A stretch of DNA of 64,000 nucleotides from Dreissena polymorpha (taxonomy: Eukaryota; Mollusca; Bivalvia; Myida; Dreissenidae), in contig NC_068356.1 of assembly GCF_020536995.1 (NCBI RefSeq), positions 86,783,441 to 86,847,440 on the forward strand, read 5' to 3'. Position 1 is the stretch's first letter, and each line of letters starts with the position of its first letter. The notes under the pieces were generated by a model, which saw nothing but the letters and a program-made list of their open reading frames with translations, ran no database searches and was not told where the DNA came from. The position numbers and the translations under genes are program-made. Positions 22,640 to 35,726 of this stretch are shown here, piece after piece.

Positions 22640-25332
22640 CCGCTCAAGTTAATTGAATTCATTAGATGGGCGAATTAAATAAACATGTTGTTTTCATATT
22701 ATTTTTTATTTTAATCCCATTATTTATCGCTGACGACAGTTGCCGAGTTTGTCTCACCATCTTTATTCTAATTTCATCAGACACGCGCTTTAGCAAAAAG
22801 ACAAATTAATTATCACGTTCAGTATGCTTTGATTCTGTATTTGGACCACCTTATTGATGAAATGGTGCGAAGCGTAACAGTAATCTTTGTGCTAAAATTA
22901 GTTTCAAATATGGCCTCTTAAACCAACGTTTTTATATTTAAAATATTTGGAATTAGTCTGAAGTGCGCCAATTTTCAATGGATACTCGAAATGTATATTC
23001 TAACCTCGAGTGCTTAATGTGCTTAATTGGTATTGATATTGAAATATAGACAAATTGGAAGACTCATTCAAATTTATTTGTGTGGCACGAAGCAAATACC
23101 ATCAGATTGTAGACGTCGGTTGTTTAGAATATTGTATTTTTTATGCGAGGTATACATGGTTGCTTCACAATAACTTTGTACGGCTTTCAATGTCGTAACA
23201 CAGTATACTAATGTTCGTTTAGAATAAATTAGCATACAGTATAATCATTGATATAATTATGTTTCAGTTTCAAATTGTATCCTTGCTACATATACATTAA
23301 CATATGTTCTCTGCTCAGCATTTACAACAATCATATAATTATGGGATTGATTATAATAAAAGGTTTATGAAATAATGCTTCGTTTTTAATAAAAAAAAAA
23401 TTGTACACATTAGATGTTTTGAAAACAGTATGACTTTCTATTCCACATATAAAGTGCTGAAATATCAAACATGATTTAGAACATGGAATGCGGCCTTTAT
23501 ATTCAATTGGGTTTCACTTTTAAACACACAAGTACATTTTATTACATTTGCCAACCTTTGGTTATGAAGATTAAAGACAAAAAAACTATTGAACCTAGGC
23601 GTAAGTAATATGCTACAGCATTTATTGCGAGCGGAAAGACAGTAATATCAAAGCGTGTTGTAACTTTGGATAACCCAAAAATTTCTTCGAAACGTAAGAT
23701 ATAACATGTTATCTCTAAAAGACTATTTATTACGGTACATATATCTTTGAAAGTCTGCTTTGGACTATCCAAAGTCGCTTTGGAAGTGTAAATGAAAACT
23801 AATTGCCGCTCTTATTTAACTATTACAGTCTTCAAAACAAGATGCTTGATTCCTTTACGTGGCATTCTACAATTAATCATGTAGCGGAGATAATAGATCG
23901 TCGGCCCAATTACAGTCAACGCCCCATGCCGTATATGTCCACACAAGTCGTTGTACAAGATTGTTTGTTTCCCAGACGTAACATTTACAGATCGGGCCTT
24001 TATCACAAACAGTCTGAATAAAGTCGCCTGGCCATATTTCAGGCATGTTTCTTATAGTACTGGCGTTTTTATTCAGTGAGCGAGCAAGCCATGAGTAAAA
24101 TACATCGGTATCCGGAGAAGTATTTACTTTATTTTATGCGTCTATGATGTACACACCAATATAAAATATGTTGAATTCAACTCAGCTACGAATTGTTCAC
24201 AACAATTCTCAATCATATCCCTAGTCTGGATTACCTGCCCCTTTGTATACATTTGTTTATAATAGAAGCTGGGAACCAGACTATCATATCCCTTCTTCTT
24301 CTACAAACCACGTGATGATGATCGATTAAAACACTTTTTTGTAATAAAAACGTTTCAGAAGTAGCACTGATTTCAATAAAATAAGAAACACATTACAGAC
24401 AATAAATCATTATTGATATTTGCTTGCTTTTACCGTCATAGCTAGTAGTTTAATATAACATGTATAAGGAAAAGTAATTTTAACACGAGATAGGGATTTA
24501 AAGGTTTTTAATTTTTCTGTTTGGCAAATATTACTTTATTCGGATGGTACAAACGAAAGGTTATATTGTAGAATGACGAATAAACAGTAGAACACTTCTT
24601 TACTTTTATTAGCATTCTGGATAAATCGCAAATGTTTGGTTTACTTCAATTGTGTATAATTTTGTTTTGGACCAGTTTGTTTGGCGAACGATGAATAGGG
24701 CATATAATTAAAATGCAAGTTGTTTAAGTACTAAGAACATATTTGTGGTATCTAACATAAAGTTGATCTCATAAAATGATGGTTAAAATGACTAATAGTA
24801 ACCGAAGGCATTTGTTAAATGTCAATGTTAATGAACCAGTCTGAACATTTAATCCGTTTGACAAAATACATGTTGTAACACTTATTTTTAAAAAGTGCAA
24901 CATTTGTTTGTTGTTCTGGTATATATTTATACACGAGCATATGGCGTTTTAATCCACATATTCAGTGCTGTATTGCTAAAGCGTAGTTATTCTCGAGACT
25001 TGATAACGTGACGCTGCCCCGGATGTTTGTCTTTTTGCATGGCTGAACACGACGTTACGCCATCTGTAACGCCGCGAGTCTCTTAAAGTTGCCGAATTTC
25101 CGTTGACATTAAATAATCGATCTTGGCTTAGGCAAGAATGATTGGCCCCAATAACTGTTTCCGTTGAAGACAAATTTTACCTTACCGAGTTCATTTAAGG
25201 ACCAGTACCATCAAGCGCTCACGTTGCAGTCTGTGGTTTATCTAATTGTGAGCTATTACTCGACATTAAGTATGATAGATTTCGAACAATAATTGAAGAC
25301 GCTGGCATATATGCATGGACTGCTTCTCTAAG
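22640..25332. other. Mostly non-coding stretch
   Basis: No confident gene. A 57-codon minus-strand frame at 23873-24046 (begins MPEIWPGDFIQTVC, ends DDLLSPLHD) is coding-like but unrecognised. A 65-codon minus-strand frame at 24976-25173 lies in a locally GC-richer patch, also unrecognised. Neither shows convincing splice sites. Confidence 0.45.
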
Positions 25333-25337
25333 CATAT

Positions 25338-25494
25338 TGTTGAGAATATATAACGTCATGCTTTGCCGCCATGTGGCGCGTTTACGTCGGGCGTCGATGA
25401 CGGTGACGTCATTGTAATTGTTATGATTTAAATAGAGTAAATAAAGGATCGAAGCGTTAAGACGCGTAGTACTTTCTAAGCAACATTTCTCACA
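25338..25494 (+). repeat. Left LTR of the BEL/Pao remnant
   Basis: Runs from TGTTGAGAATATATAACGTC to TTTCTCACA (TG...CA). It contains a TGACGGTGACGTCATTG CRE-like site and an AT-rich TTTAAATAG box. It matches 36868-37023 with about a dozen differences, several of them in a short hairpin segment. Confidence 0.85.
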
Positions 25495-25521
25495 AATTTT
25501 CACGTTTTCGTTGACTCAAGC

Positions 25522-25854
25522 ATGCAATCCTACGGAGCAACTGCATACGTTATGAGAAACAAAGAAAGCTGCTTGGTTATGTCGAAAAATAGAGTGGCAC
25601 CCCTGAAAAAGATCACATCACCACAAGTCGAACTTATGGCTGCAGTAGTGGGCGCAAGACTCGCAGACCATTTACAATCATCTCTCAACATTGAAGATAT
25701 CATTTACTGGTCGGACAGCCGGATTGTGCTGTACTGGTTGTCGTCTAATAAGCCACTTAAGAAGTTCGTTTCCAGACGGGTAAACGAAATCTGTGAAATC
25801 ACCGGAAACGTTCACTGGAAGTACTGTCCAACATACGACAATCCAGCCGACTAA
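25522..25854 (+). pseudogene. BEL/Pao RNase H part
   Basis: The motifs TSPQVELMAAVVGARLADHL and IIYWSDSRIVLYWLSSNKPL are characteristic of the Pao-type RNase H. The closing HWKYCPTYDNPAD matches the usual end of this domain. It removes the RNA strand during reverse transcription in the family. Part of a broken remnant. Confidence 0.85.
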
Positions 25855-25986
25855 CAGACTCGCGATATCACCGCCAAAGCCTTCTTGTGAAAGCGTTTGT
25901 GGATAAAAGGACCTGACTGGTTATGTTCTTCATCAAGCTGGCCGTAATGGAAACCGGTAGATGAAAGAGAAATAGCCGGAAACAAC

Positions 25987-26832
25987 ATGCTACATACCGG
26001 AAGTAACGAACCATACGTGTTCACCGTTACTGAAACACAGTTTACGCCATCCATTGCGTCTATTATCAATATCGAGGAATATAGTTCATTCACCAAACTA
26101 CATCGATTGCTGACATACGTTCGACGGTTTATGCATAATTGCCGCGTAAAAATACAAGACAGGTACTTCGGTGAATTATCAACTCGAGAATTGAAAGATG
26201 GAGAAAGAAAGTTGATTTCTTTAGTGCAGAGAGAAGTATTTCAACCTGAGCACCAATGTTTGACCTCAGGCTTACGCAGTTCATTTATCGTGAATCAGCT
26301 GAAATTGTTCATAGATAAAGCAGATTGCATTCGATGCAGAGGCAGAATTCATAGCGCTCCTGTCAGTGAAGATACGAAGTTCCCTCTTCTACTTCCAAAG
26401 AAACACCATTTTACGACGATTGTTATACGCCATGCACACGAAACTCTTAAGCACTCTGGTACAAACGCAATAGTAATCTTCCTGAGACAGAAGTTTGGGA
26501 TTCCGGCCATCCGACAAGTCGTGATATCAGTAACCCGGAAGTGCGTGGTCTGTCGACGGGTGTGTGAACCGGCATATTGAGTACCGGATCAACCGCCGCT
26601 ACCTAAAATGCGAGTCGATGACAGCCCACCGTTCGCCGTTACAGACGTTTATTTCACTGGCGCATTGTCTATTCGAGAATCCTCCGGAAGTGAGAAGAAG
26701 GTGTATATTTTCCTCTTCACCTGTGCCTCAAAGCGTAACGTACACCTCGAAGTGGCACCCAATTTGACCGAAGATGCGTTTATGAACCTTTCCGACGATT
26801 CGCGAGCCGAAAGTCCAAGCCACACACAGTGT
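25987..26832 (+). pseudogene. BEL/Pao integrase, N-terminal part
   Basis: The Pao-type linker and H2C2 zinc domain are visible: RHAHETLKHSGTNAIVIFLR ... RKCVVCRR. The start of the catalytic core follows with VTDVYFTGALSIRES and NVHLEVAPNLTEDAF. The core then meets the inserted LTR element at 26833. Confidence 0.8.
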
Positions 26833-27059
26833 TGAAGTAAATACTGGTAGTACTTACCTAAAATAAAGATGTCTCTTGTTCCAAGATCCCTCAGGATAGG
26901 TTTGGAGACACAAATACACAAGATGAATACAGATACAAAAAGTAGACGTCCGTCCAGATGTAAGGCTACAGTATGACTGCTGATTATCTGCATTCGTTTC
27001 CGGTCAATCGATTAGTCTCTGCCGTACTGTTCCGGTTACACACCAGTAAATTTACCACA
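26833..27059 (-). repeat. 3' LTR of the nested element
   Basis: On the minus strand it runs TGTGGTAAATTTACTGG to GTATTTACTTCA. It aligns with 35727-35941 along its whole length except for a short patch near 26877-26903. Confidence 0.9.
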
Positions 27060-27073
27060 CTCCTCCCCATTTT
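27060..27073 (-). promoter_or_regulatory. Polypurine tract of the nested element
   Basis: Minus-strand AAAATGGGGAGGAG stands directly against the TGTGG that opens the 3' LTR, as required for plus-strand priming. Confidence 0.8.
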
Positions 27074-27533
27074 ATCCAACGGGAAAGAGCCATAGAGTCC
27101 TTTTTCAGTCTTGGTAACTTGTTACTTCATCAAAAATTTGGCCTACACTAAAGTTCCGGGCCCTGGTGATACTTTATTTTGTATTCAATTCTGCAATGCT
27201 CCATTAATTGTCCACTAAAACAGACTAGAGGAGTTAATTATGCCCAGCATATAGTTTTTCTTTAAACTTATAATTAACAACGGAGTTTTTCCAAACTTTC
27301 ACTTCTATGCATTGTCTTTACACTTCAGTTGCGATCCTTTCTGTTAAAATTAGTGTCCTAAACATTAAAATATTAAAACTCCATATTCAAAATTCAATAA
27401 TTGGCCACACGAATGTCATAATACATTATGCTATTTATAGCCCAAACAGTTGAGTGGAATTCCTAAAAGTGAGCTGACACACATCCCGGACCTCACTATC
27501 CCGATATGACGCAATCACGTTGGCGACGTCCCC

Positions 27534-28322
27534 TTAAAAGGATGGAGTGCACATCCGAGCCCCAGCTGTTCGAAAGTATTGCAAGTCAGTTTCGACCAAC
27601 AGCCTGTTCGCCGGGACCCTCCGGACTGCCTGTTTCTGCGCCTCCGTGAAAAGCCGGGCTTGTCCTGAATAACTAAAGAAACAGTTAGGGAATGCCTTAC
27701 ACCAGCTGATCACAACCTCTTGCGCGCCGGTGAAACAATGCAGCACCACTTTCTGCGTCCGAGCAACATTGGGCTTTAATAATTCCAGACACTCCAGATG
27801 GAGCACTCCGGACTGCCGATCCTCCCCATCCCGGATATGAAGGATGATTGGTTGACAAGGGGATGACAATTCTAATATCCTTGTGAGAACTTCCTCCTGT
27901 AGCCCCCAAGAATCTGCTGGCTCGGTTCGATCCAACCCAACTTTTCCCAATGCCACTACTCGTTCATTCCTCAGGAGTTGTTTTAAATGACGGTAGAGCT
28001 CAGGGTTGAATCTTGCCGCTTTCCGGGGATGTAATCCCACCGCGACACCAAAACCAGCCTGAGCCGGGAAGGATGTCGGGTAGGTCTCGGGGTTACAATA
28101 GATCAGGACACCTCCTACCACATCCACTTCAACTTGGGGTCTAATCCCCACATCTGCATCCAAAATGGTCCGGATTTCTGAGTAATACGGCATACCCAAC
28201 TTCACTTGAGACCGGTCCAGGTGAAAATGAGAATCGAAGGCCGCAATCCTGGTCGTTACTGGTCGTCCTGACGCTTGGGATGTGCTCCCCCTAGCCAACG
28301 AGAGGTTTGCCTGTCCGGACAC
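27534..28322 (-). pseudogene. TatD-like metal-dependent nuclease part
   Basis: Residues 29-33 read DSHFHLD, the HxH metal site of the TatD family. Further family blocks follow in order: GVAVGLHPRKA, VVALGKVGLDRTEP (GEIGLD-like), QPIILHIRD, QKVVLHCFTG and NRLLVETDLQYF. TatD enzymes are TIM-barrel DNases/phosphoesterases acting on DNA or RNA ends. Domesticated and transposon-linked TatD genes are, to my memory, expanded in molluscs. Here it is the last part before the 3' LTR. It belongs to an LTR element and is treated as a fossil. Confidence 0.85.
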
Positions 28323-28331
28323 TGCCAGATA

Positions 28332-29975
28332 CTACCTAACAGACATGTTCAGTATATTAGAAACAGCATGAGCCGTTCCACGTCCTACAGGGTCCGTCAC
28401 TGCCACAACCGGGGGTGTCGGGGTACTTGGATGCTCCACTTCAGGGATTTGAACAGGTAATTCAGCCGCAGCATGAGCCGTTCCACGTCTTACAGGTTCC
28501 GTCACTGCCACAACCGGGGGTGTCGGGGTACTTGGATGCTCCACTTCAGGGACTTGAACATGTAACCCAGCCGCAGCCGGGACGGTACTAGAGGTACGCT
28601 GACTGTCCAGGTTGAAGAAGTACACTTGCCGATCCCTTGGACTATGTTTCAGTAGACCGACAAGGACACGCCAATGAGCAAGAAGAGCATGCGAGTTTAG
28701 ACGTTGGATGTCGAAATCCACTTCCGGCCATCCTGATTGACGAGCGAACTCGGACAACCACTGTCTATCCACATCAGATAGAGACACATCCGCGTTGATG
28801 CCTAAGTCATTCTTCTGGGCAAAATCTAGCAGGGTACCAAGCCGATCATCTCCGACGAGTTGTAGAGCGAGCCATCTAAGCCCTCGCAACCGAGCTACCT
28901 GCCAGGCCGGATTCGCCTAATTGCCTAGCTGGAATCGCTCAGGAAGGTGCCTCTGGTAGACGTGTCTGCTTAGATGGCGAGAATCTGACGTACATCCCAT
29001 TAACGGACAACGGGACGTTCGTTTCTTTTTCATGGGCTCTTTCATGCGGCTACCGAGTCTAGTCCAGACTGAGGGTTTCAGGATTTTCCTCACCGGCACA
29101 CACTCTGGCACGACTGGTGTCGATTCAGCTGGTTCCTCCCTCATCGGATAATTCCTTTTCCGTGGCTCCCTCACACCATAGGAACTATTGGTAAACACCT
29201 GGGTAGGAATTACCAATGGTGCCAGGTTCCCAGCCTCGACCGGGACCCTAGCTACCCCAGCATTAGAGGCTCCAACCGAAATCGGAGTCCCCTCCACCGG
29301 AGCACGTCCTTCCTTGATCAGTGGGGTATCTTCGCACTGCCCCACATCCTCAACGACGTAGAACTCTCCCACTTCATCCAACGCCGCGAAGAAAGAAGAA
29401 GTTGATGGATCTTCTTCTGGCGCTATAATCGAAAGCACTTCGGTCTCCATGGGCAGCTCTTCGTCGTCTCCTGAAGCCTCTTCCACCTTGATTGCTCCCA
29501 GCGACACAGTTGCCGGGACCCTCAAAGCTGTGGCCGGAAGAGCCGGAAATCCGGACTGTAATCCCGAAAAAGTCTTCGGTCGTCCAGTTGTCTTCCGTAC
29601 CGTACCTCCTCTTTGACGAGCATTCAGCGACACTCCTAGGCAAGTTTTCTTGGTCGCAGGTTTGCCGAACGCCTTCGCCACGAATTCTTTCGAGCAGATT
29701 ACATCTGCATGGTACCGGAGCTCAGAAACAAAACGATTCTTGCGCTGCTTAACCGCAATATCATATTGCCCCTTGATTAGCTCTTGAAAATTCTCCTGTG
29801 GCAACCTTGAGGAGTGAACCTGTCCCAGGGCATGCACTGGCTCCCTTGCCGTGCCATACATGAGTTTGCCTTCGGAGTTGGCTACCTCCACCTCCTGTAT
29901 CACCCGGGCCTTCTTCTCCAAAACCTCCCTCCACCCTCGTTTGGGACTATCTGTTGCCGAGCCGGAGTCAGACAT
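28332..29975 (-). pseudogene. C2H2-finger and linker part upstream of TatD
   Basis: The region opens MSDSGSATDSPKRGWREVLE, passes through acidic and proline-rich low-complexity sequence, and near 28990-28925 has a single C2H2-like finger (CPLMGC ... HLSRHVYQRHLP). A helical domain (28889-28640, containing HWRVLVGLLKHSPRDRQV) and two copies of a 33-residue Pro/Thr repeat (PEVEHPSTPTPPVVAVT) follow. I recall the finger plus helical domain next to TatD in other molluscan predicted proteins. Function is unknown. Confidence 0.6.
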
Positions 29976-30043
29976 GCTAAAACAAATAACTACATTTTAC
30001 AACTAAATTTTTAAGTATATCATTAACTATCGAGAGTAAGCCT

Positions 30044-30307
30044 TCAACAATTTGGACACTTATATTTCCTTATCCTCACACCTTCTTCCTCACTCACATT
30101 CACACATCTACCATGAAACCACTCATCACACCAATCGCACTGAATCATGAACGAACCGTCATTTGGCTGTCTACACACACAATAGGTTACATCACTGTCA
30201 ACAGCTAAGTGTCCAGTCGGTCGGTCAATTTCCTGACTTGGGAGATAAGTTACCTGACAGATTTTCAAACGATCACGCTTCCTTGTTTTTACCACATTCT
30301 TATGCAA
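30044..30307 (-). pseudogene. PHD finger part
   Basis: A textbook Cys4-His-Cys3 PHD finger: YCVCRQPNDGSFMIQCDWCD, EWFHGRCVNV, then KYKCPNC at the very end. Aromatic residues sit where PHD fingers of this type cage a methylated histone lysine (the Tyr before the first Cys and the Trp in CDWCDEWFH). It is a separate piece between the coiled-coil region and the C2H2/TatD region, possibly joined to others by splicing. A chromatin-reading role in the element is inference. Confidence 0.8.
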
Positions 30308-30554
30308 GATAATAACTAAATAAAATAATATTAAGATACAACACAGTTTATTTTCCGTTTCTTGTTCTATGTGTGTGACATTTAAGTGACATGTATTTAA
30401 TGTTTTTGATATCCGTCACATTGTTGACTGATTGCGATCATTTAACAATGCAGAGCGTGAAAGACGGCTAAAGTGTGAATTCTGTAAGTATGCATGTATA
30501 GATAAAAAGATAATTATTAGCCGTGTCACCATCCCCGGTCCGTTCTATTTAACC

Positions 30555-30810
30555 AATAGTTTGTATTATTTCACTTTCTAGTGTGCGATATCCAGCATAT
30601 TGACCGGATCACCCATGGATAGTTGGTATTATTTCGCTTTCTAGTGTGAAGTATCCAGCATATTGACCGGATCACCCATGGATAGTTTGTATTATTTCGT
30701 TTTCTAGTGTGAAGTATCCAGCTTATTGACCGGATCAACCATGGATAGTTTGTATTATTTCGCCTTCTAGTGTGAAATATCCAGCATATAGACCGGATCA
30801 CCCACCTTGT
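30555..30810 (-). repeat. 63-bp tandem repeat, four copies
   Basis: Units begin CCGGATCACCCATGGATAGT near 30604, 30667, 30730 and 30793, an exact 63-bp spacing. The spacing is a multiple of three, so a frame stays open across it, but the peptide (RKRNNTNYPWVIRSICWI) looks like repeat translation rather than a domain. Confidence 0.85.
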
Positions 30811-33500
30811 TTATAACCTCCTTCGTATTGACTATACCCGGATCCCATATTTCCCTAGTCTTGTCATGTCCTTTATTCCATGTTTTTGTTAAGAGGATCA
30901 CATCATCTACGTCCTCCAAATCAAGATCCAGGTGATACTTGTTACACTCACCCACGATGGTTTCCCTGGCCAAAACATCATGATTGCCATTCTTTGCACC
31001 TGCCCTATGATTAATCATCTTTGTCCTGAACTCCATGCTACTTTGCTCCAGCTTTTGCTCTTTGAGAAAGAGGTCTGCTCTGGGAGTGTTCAGTGTGATG
31101 ATGAGTTTGTCCAGCTGCACTTGCCCCCCTACCGGAGCCTTCTGTAACTCAGTGGCCGGACTGGCTGACTCACTGACCCTCGCTTGGTCTCCACTAGCAG
31201 CCTTTATCTGAGCCTTGTATCCACTGACTACCTCCTGATGGTCTGCTACATGTTCTTCAGCCTTCTCCTGCGCACTGGTCTGAGTCTGAGTCTGCATCTC
31301 AGCTTCATCTTTCTCATGGTACGCAGCCAATTGGGCAAGACTAGCATCTGACATGTGACCAGCTTCACCTACCGGTCTCTCGTATTCCTCCTTCTGTCTA
31401 TCGGCCTCAACCTGAATCTGATGGACCAACATATCCAACTCACTTCTATCCAGAATTGTGTGGTTGTGTTGTTCATTCATCTTTCTGAAATTTTCCTCAC
31501 TTTGTGCCAATCTCGTTTGCAGTTGGTTATTTTCTCGTTCCCTATTCTGGAAGTCATTGCCCTGCTTCTGCTGGTTCTCCTTCTCCACTTTCATTTTGTT
31601 CTCCGTCAGTCTCGACTTCCTCTTAGCAATGGCCTCTGACTTCTCTGCTTTCAAACGCTTGAAGATTGCACGAGCTTTCGCCAACTGATTTACTCGGGCT
31701 TTCTCCAACTGATTTGTTGAAGCTTTCTCCAACCGTTCAATGCATTTCTTCAGCTGCATGTTTTCGTGACCAAGTGATTGTGCCTGTGACCTTGACCTTA
31801 AGATTTCTCCATCTTTTCTCTCCATCTCCTCATGCACTTGCTGCTTCATCTCTGCAATAGATATCTGTCTGTCTTTCTTTAACTGTTTATCATCTCCCGT
31901 GCCTGTTGTACCTGCTGCTGTAATTTACTCTCGATGGAACTCTGCAGTTTTTGAAACTGGGCTTGCAGCTCCCTTAATTCTTGGTCAACGCGTGCTTTAT
32001 CAGTGAGCATAGCCGCCTGCTGTTCTTTGTTCTCTTTCAAGATTTCTATTATCTCTACGTTGTCTTCTATTTCCTTGTTGACTTTCACCACCAGGTCTCT
32101 CTTTGCCTGCTGTTCCATGGCTATCTGATTTTTCAGCTCCGAGATATGTCGGGAAGCGCGGTCTTGACACTGAATCATCGTCGACTTTAACTTATCTCGT
32201 TCTTGTTTCACGTCTTTGTATACGCCCATCAGGTCCCTCTTGGAGACGTTGTTCAGGTCTATCTCAACTTCATCCATCTCTGAGTGTAGATCAGATTAAA
32301 AGGCTGTCCTGCATGTGACTGAAACTTATGTTGGTGCGGAATGAGCCCTTGTTTGTCGCAGAGCAGATGGATGAAGTGCTGGAACCAGAGGCCCCAGACG
32401 TGACATTACCTGCCCTTGTCTGATTGTTGGGTGAATGAACAGGAATATCAATCTGCTGCTTCACAGGTACTCTGGCCGGGCTGACTTCCAAAGACTGGTT
32501 AGCCGTAACATAGCCAGACGAATAAAAACTACTGAACTTGTTACTGTCTTCAGAGACTGCTTTTGTTTTCGGCGTGCTCTCTGCGAGTGGGAGGTCACCC
32601 TCTTTAATCTCAGCTGTTTTGGGGAGTTCCTGGCGACCAAAACGCCTCTCCAATTTCTCCATGATTGCGTTGTAGGTGATATCTGGTGGCTTATCGGTAA
32701 TAAGTGTATGGTAATCCCTCGCCGTGTCAGTGAGACACATGCACAAATAATCATTCTTCTCCCTTTCGCTCCAATCATTCACCACCACATAGCGGTTAAA
32801 CTTGCTTTTAAACGACTTCCAACTACCCTTTCCACTATACACCAGTGTTTTTGGTTGTTGGGTCAACCTTAGTCGTCTGTCATCATGTCGGTGGGTTCGA
32901 CCAGCATTATTCTCTCGTTCGGGAACGATGACGCCCTTAATTGCCGGTTGAACATTTGGTTGTACATTTGTACCTGCAGGTAAAACATTAAGTTGTACAC
33001 TTGTGCCTGACGGTTGAACATTTGTTTGTACATTTGAGCCTGCCGGTTGAACATCTGTACCTGCCGGTGCGAATCCATGGTTTGTTACACCAGCTTGTAT
33101 TCTGATCCCTTGTTGCCCCTCCATATTAGTGAAAGGCTGTAACTGTCCTTGGGCCGAGTACCACTGCGGATACGGGTACCACCTGTATGGGGACACATTT
33201 GTGGCGGTCCTTCCTGGGTGGGAATTGCATTGGTTGCCCAGGGTATGGCTGTTGAATTTGTTGAGGTTGGTACGGACCAGCTGGTTGCGCCGGGTACTGG
33301 TATGGCAATGGTTCTTGTGGTTGTGTCTGTCCTTGAGTTGGTTGTGGGTACAGACCAGTTTGTTGCACAGATGGGTATTGGTAAGGAAATGGTTGTTGTG
33401 ATTGTGAATTTGGTCGTGTCTGTACTTGAGTTGGTTGCGCTGACGGGTACTGATGAGGAAATGGTGTTTGTGTTTGTACATTTTGTTGCAATGGTTTCAT
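30767..33500 (-). pseudogene. gag-like domain and coiled-coil region
   Basis: From 33500 leftward there is a long Gln/Pro/Tyr/His-rich leader. A Ty3-type gag domain follows near 32870-32620 (KTLVYSGKGSWKSFKSKFNR ... YNAIMEKLERRFGRQ). Then comes roughly 1.4 kb (32277-30900) of Glu/Lys/Gln-rich heptads (LRELQAQFQKLQSSIESKLQ; QLKKCIERLEKAS), predicted long coiled coils. Gag-like proteins of molluscan Ty3 elements share the SWKSFKSKF motif. The long coiled coil behind it is unusual. Confidence 0.7.
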
Positions 33501-33769
33501 TTCCTCAAAAAATCTGAACCTAAATCAATAGTTCTCTCAGCCATGGTCCGTCAATGTCAATTTACTGTCCAAGTTTAGTCAAGTATTTCAAATGAAGTAC
33601 ACCACACACACACATTTGCAATTTAAATGCAATGATATGTAAAACTAATACAAACAAGTATTTATCTAACTATTCCTGGCTCACAAAAACTTTAATTTCA
33701 ATATTTATCACACTCACACCCCACCATACAATCAATAAATACTCTTTCTCCACCCAATCAAAAATGGGA

Positions 33770-34260
33770 GCAAATGAGCACAAGTGTAATAAAACGAATT
33801 AATGGCCATCATCACTCAAATAACATATACTAGAAAATATAACACCCAGTATTTGGTACCGGGTATTTGTTCTTTAGTGATTGTGATTATTAATAGGGTC
33901 AAGTATAAATAATGTTCAATAGAGTGTGGTTATCTAAATGACTCCAGTGTAATAATATTACATTGTTGAAGGGACTGGGTTTCAATCACGCAACAATACT
34001 AAATAGTTAATCTTTTTCTCAACCTGATTAAAATGGACACACAAAAATGGTATCAAATAGACATAAATGTAATAAAACAAATGGCCATAAACACCAAAAA
34101 TTCGTGTATCCAAAATATAACACCCAGTATTTACTGCCGGGTATTATAGCCGTAGATAACTCTCAGTATTGATCAAGACACAGTATGAATAGTATTTAAT
34201 GGTATGCAATTGTGTTAATGACTCCAGGATAATAGGCAACTATTAAAGTAAATCGTTTGG
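33770..34260. repeat. Diverged two-copy repeat of about 290 bp
   Basis: Both copies contain TGTAATAAAACRAAT, ATATAACACCCAGTATTT, a CCGGGTATT hairpin and AATGACTCCAG in the same order, at 33770-33960 and 34060-34250. They lie in the leader of the nested element between the 5' LTR and gag. Confidence 0.6.
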
Positions 34261-34320
34261 GTTTATACCTATAACCTCCACTCAACCAGACACTGCCGGT
34301 AAAGTATGATGCAAGTTATG

Positions 34321-34480
34321 CGAGATCCCCAGCGATGCCGGAGAACTGATGGTCCCTCTGCTCACTACGACTGCGCGATCCCCAGCGATGCCGGAGAACC
34401 GATGGTCCCTCTGCTCACTACGACTGCGCGATCCCCAGCGATGCCGGAGAACCGATAGTCCTTCTACTCACTGCGACTGC
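34321..34480. repeat. 53-bp tandem repeat, three copies
   Basis: GATCCCCAGCGATGCCGGAG recurs at 53-bp spacing (near 34325, 34378 and 34431), with GTCCCTCTGCTCACTACGAC inside. It is GC-richer than its surroundings and sits in the leader of the nested element. Confidence 0.85.
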
Positions 34481-35708
34481 CCGACCGCAATGCACGTCTC
34501 CGCTGTACCCTCAAGGTCAGATACCTCCGGGTGCAGGAACTCGTGCACTGGCTAGGCTAGAACACAACTAATGTAGAAACAAAGACATTTAATGATTATT
34601 CTCCAAAAACAATCAATGGCAAAGTTTTTAATCACATTGATAGCAATGAATTGAAAATAAACTGAAATATTTCAGTGTATTTGGTTTACTAAACTAAATT
34701 ATTTATTAATTGCTTTAGAGTTAATACGGTATTGCTACAGGTGCGCTCTTTAGGAAGTAGAAAAGCTTTACGGTAAACCAAAATATGCTTGTAATATATC
34801 CTGTCGCTCAGAAAATTTACAGTTTCAACTATGCATACACCAGTAATGATACTAATATGTGATGAAGCAATAAAGCAAGTTGACAATAATTGTAATATTC
34901 TTACAATGAAATGAAAATGCCACTATTTCCTAAGTATTTTTTTTTTCAAAAAAATAAATAAAATAAACAATACAGGTTGAAATCAACTGCAATTGATTTT
35001 GCACTCTAATATCAACTAGCGCAACTAATTACAATTATTAGTTACACTAAATATCAGTGAACAATAGATGCAATTGCTAGAATTCCAATCACCGGAAAGT
35101 AAACAATGGAACGATTTCCGTTTCCGGTTAGCTCAAGGCAACAACCAATGAAAAATGGGGTATCCCGAGTTATTTATAGATGGTTGTTAAATCCGGGAAA
35201 TCCAAAAACTCCCAGTGAAATATCAAGAATTCTAATGAAAATACATCTCAAAAGAATAAATCTTCAAATTTTCAGATAAACTAAAGATGGGTTTTACAAA
35301 TGCATGAAAGTACACGTACTTTCACTGTTTAATAATAAGTTTAGTCCAGAAAATATTCTGAAACCATGCAACTATTCCAGAATAATGAACTAAAATGTTA
35401 ATTCACACAATTTATAGAATAAAAGAACAAATGTACAATGCAATCGTCAATAATGACTGACGACATGTGCAAAAACAAGATGGCGGACAATTTTCCGCGA
35501 AAGCCTAAATCGCAAAAACATCACAACTATCAAAATATTGTTGCACTTTCATAAAATGCAAAATTAAACGTCACTTGTGTGCAGCTTCTGCACAATCTTG
35601 ACAACAAAATGAGTCATACCACAGCGGAAACAATTATAAAATCAAACCACAAAGGCGGGTATGTTCCCGCAAAGGTTCAATTTTTGGAACTGCGAAAGTT
35701 GCAAAAAT

Positions 35709-35726
35709 TATTGCTCGCAGCGCCAG
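35709..35726 (-). promoter_or_regulatory. Primer-binding site of the nested element
   Basis: Minus-strand TGGCGCTGCGAGCAATAA starts at the first base after the 5' LTR and opens with TGG, complementary to a tRNA 3' CCA end. The tRNA was not identified. Confidence 0.75.

Noticed and set aside
23542-23772. 76-codon minus-strand frame
   Set aside because: No domain, no splice context and no conservation evidence within the window.
26833-27059. Large (about 220-bp) target-site duplication around the 27-35.7 kb insert
   Set aside because: The repeated blocks begin TG, end CA, abut a PBS and a PPT, and have their own 4-bp target duplication, so they are LTRs.
31355-31639. Hydrophobic plus-strand protein with apparent membrane spans
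   Set aside because: Antisense of the Glu/Lys/Gln coiled-coil region; reverse frames of such sequence read Leu/Phe/Ser-rich.
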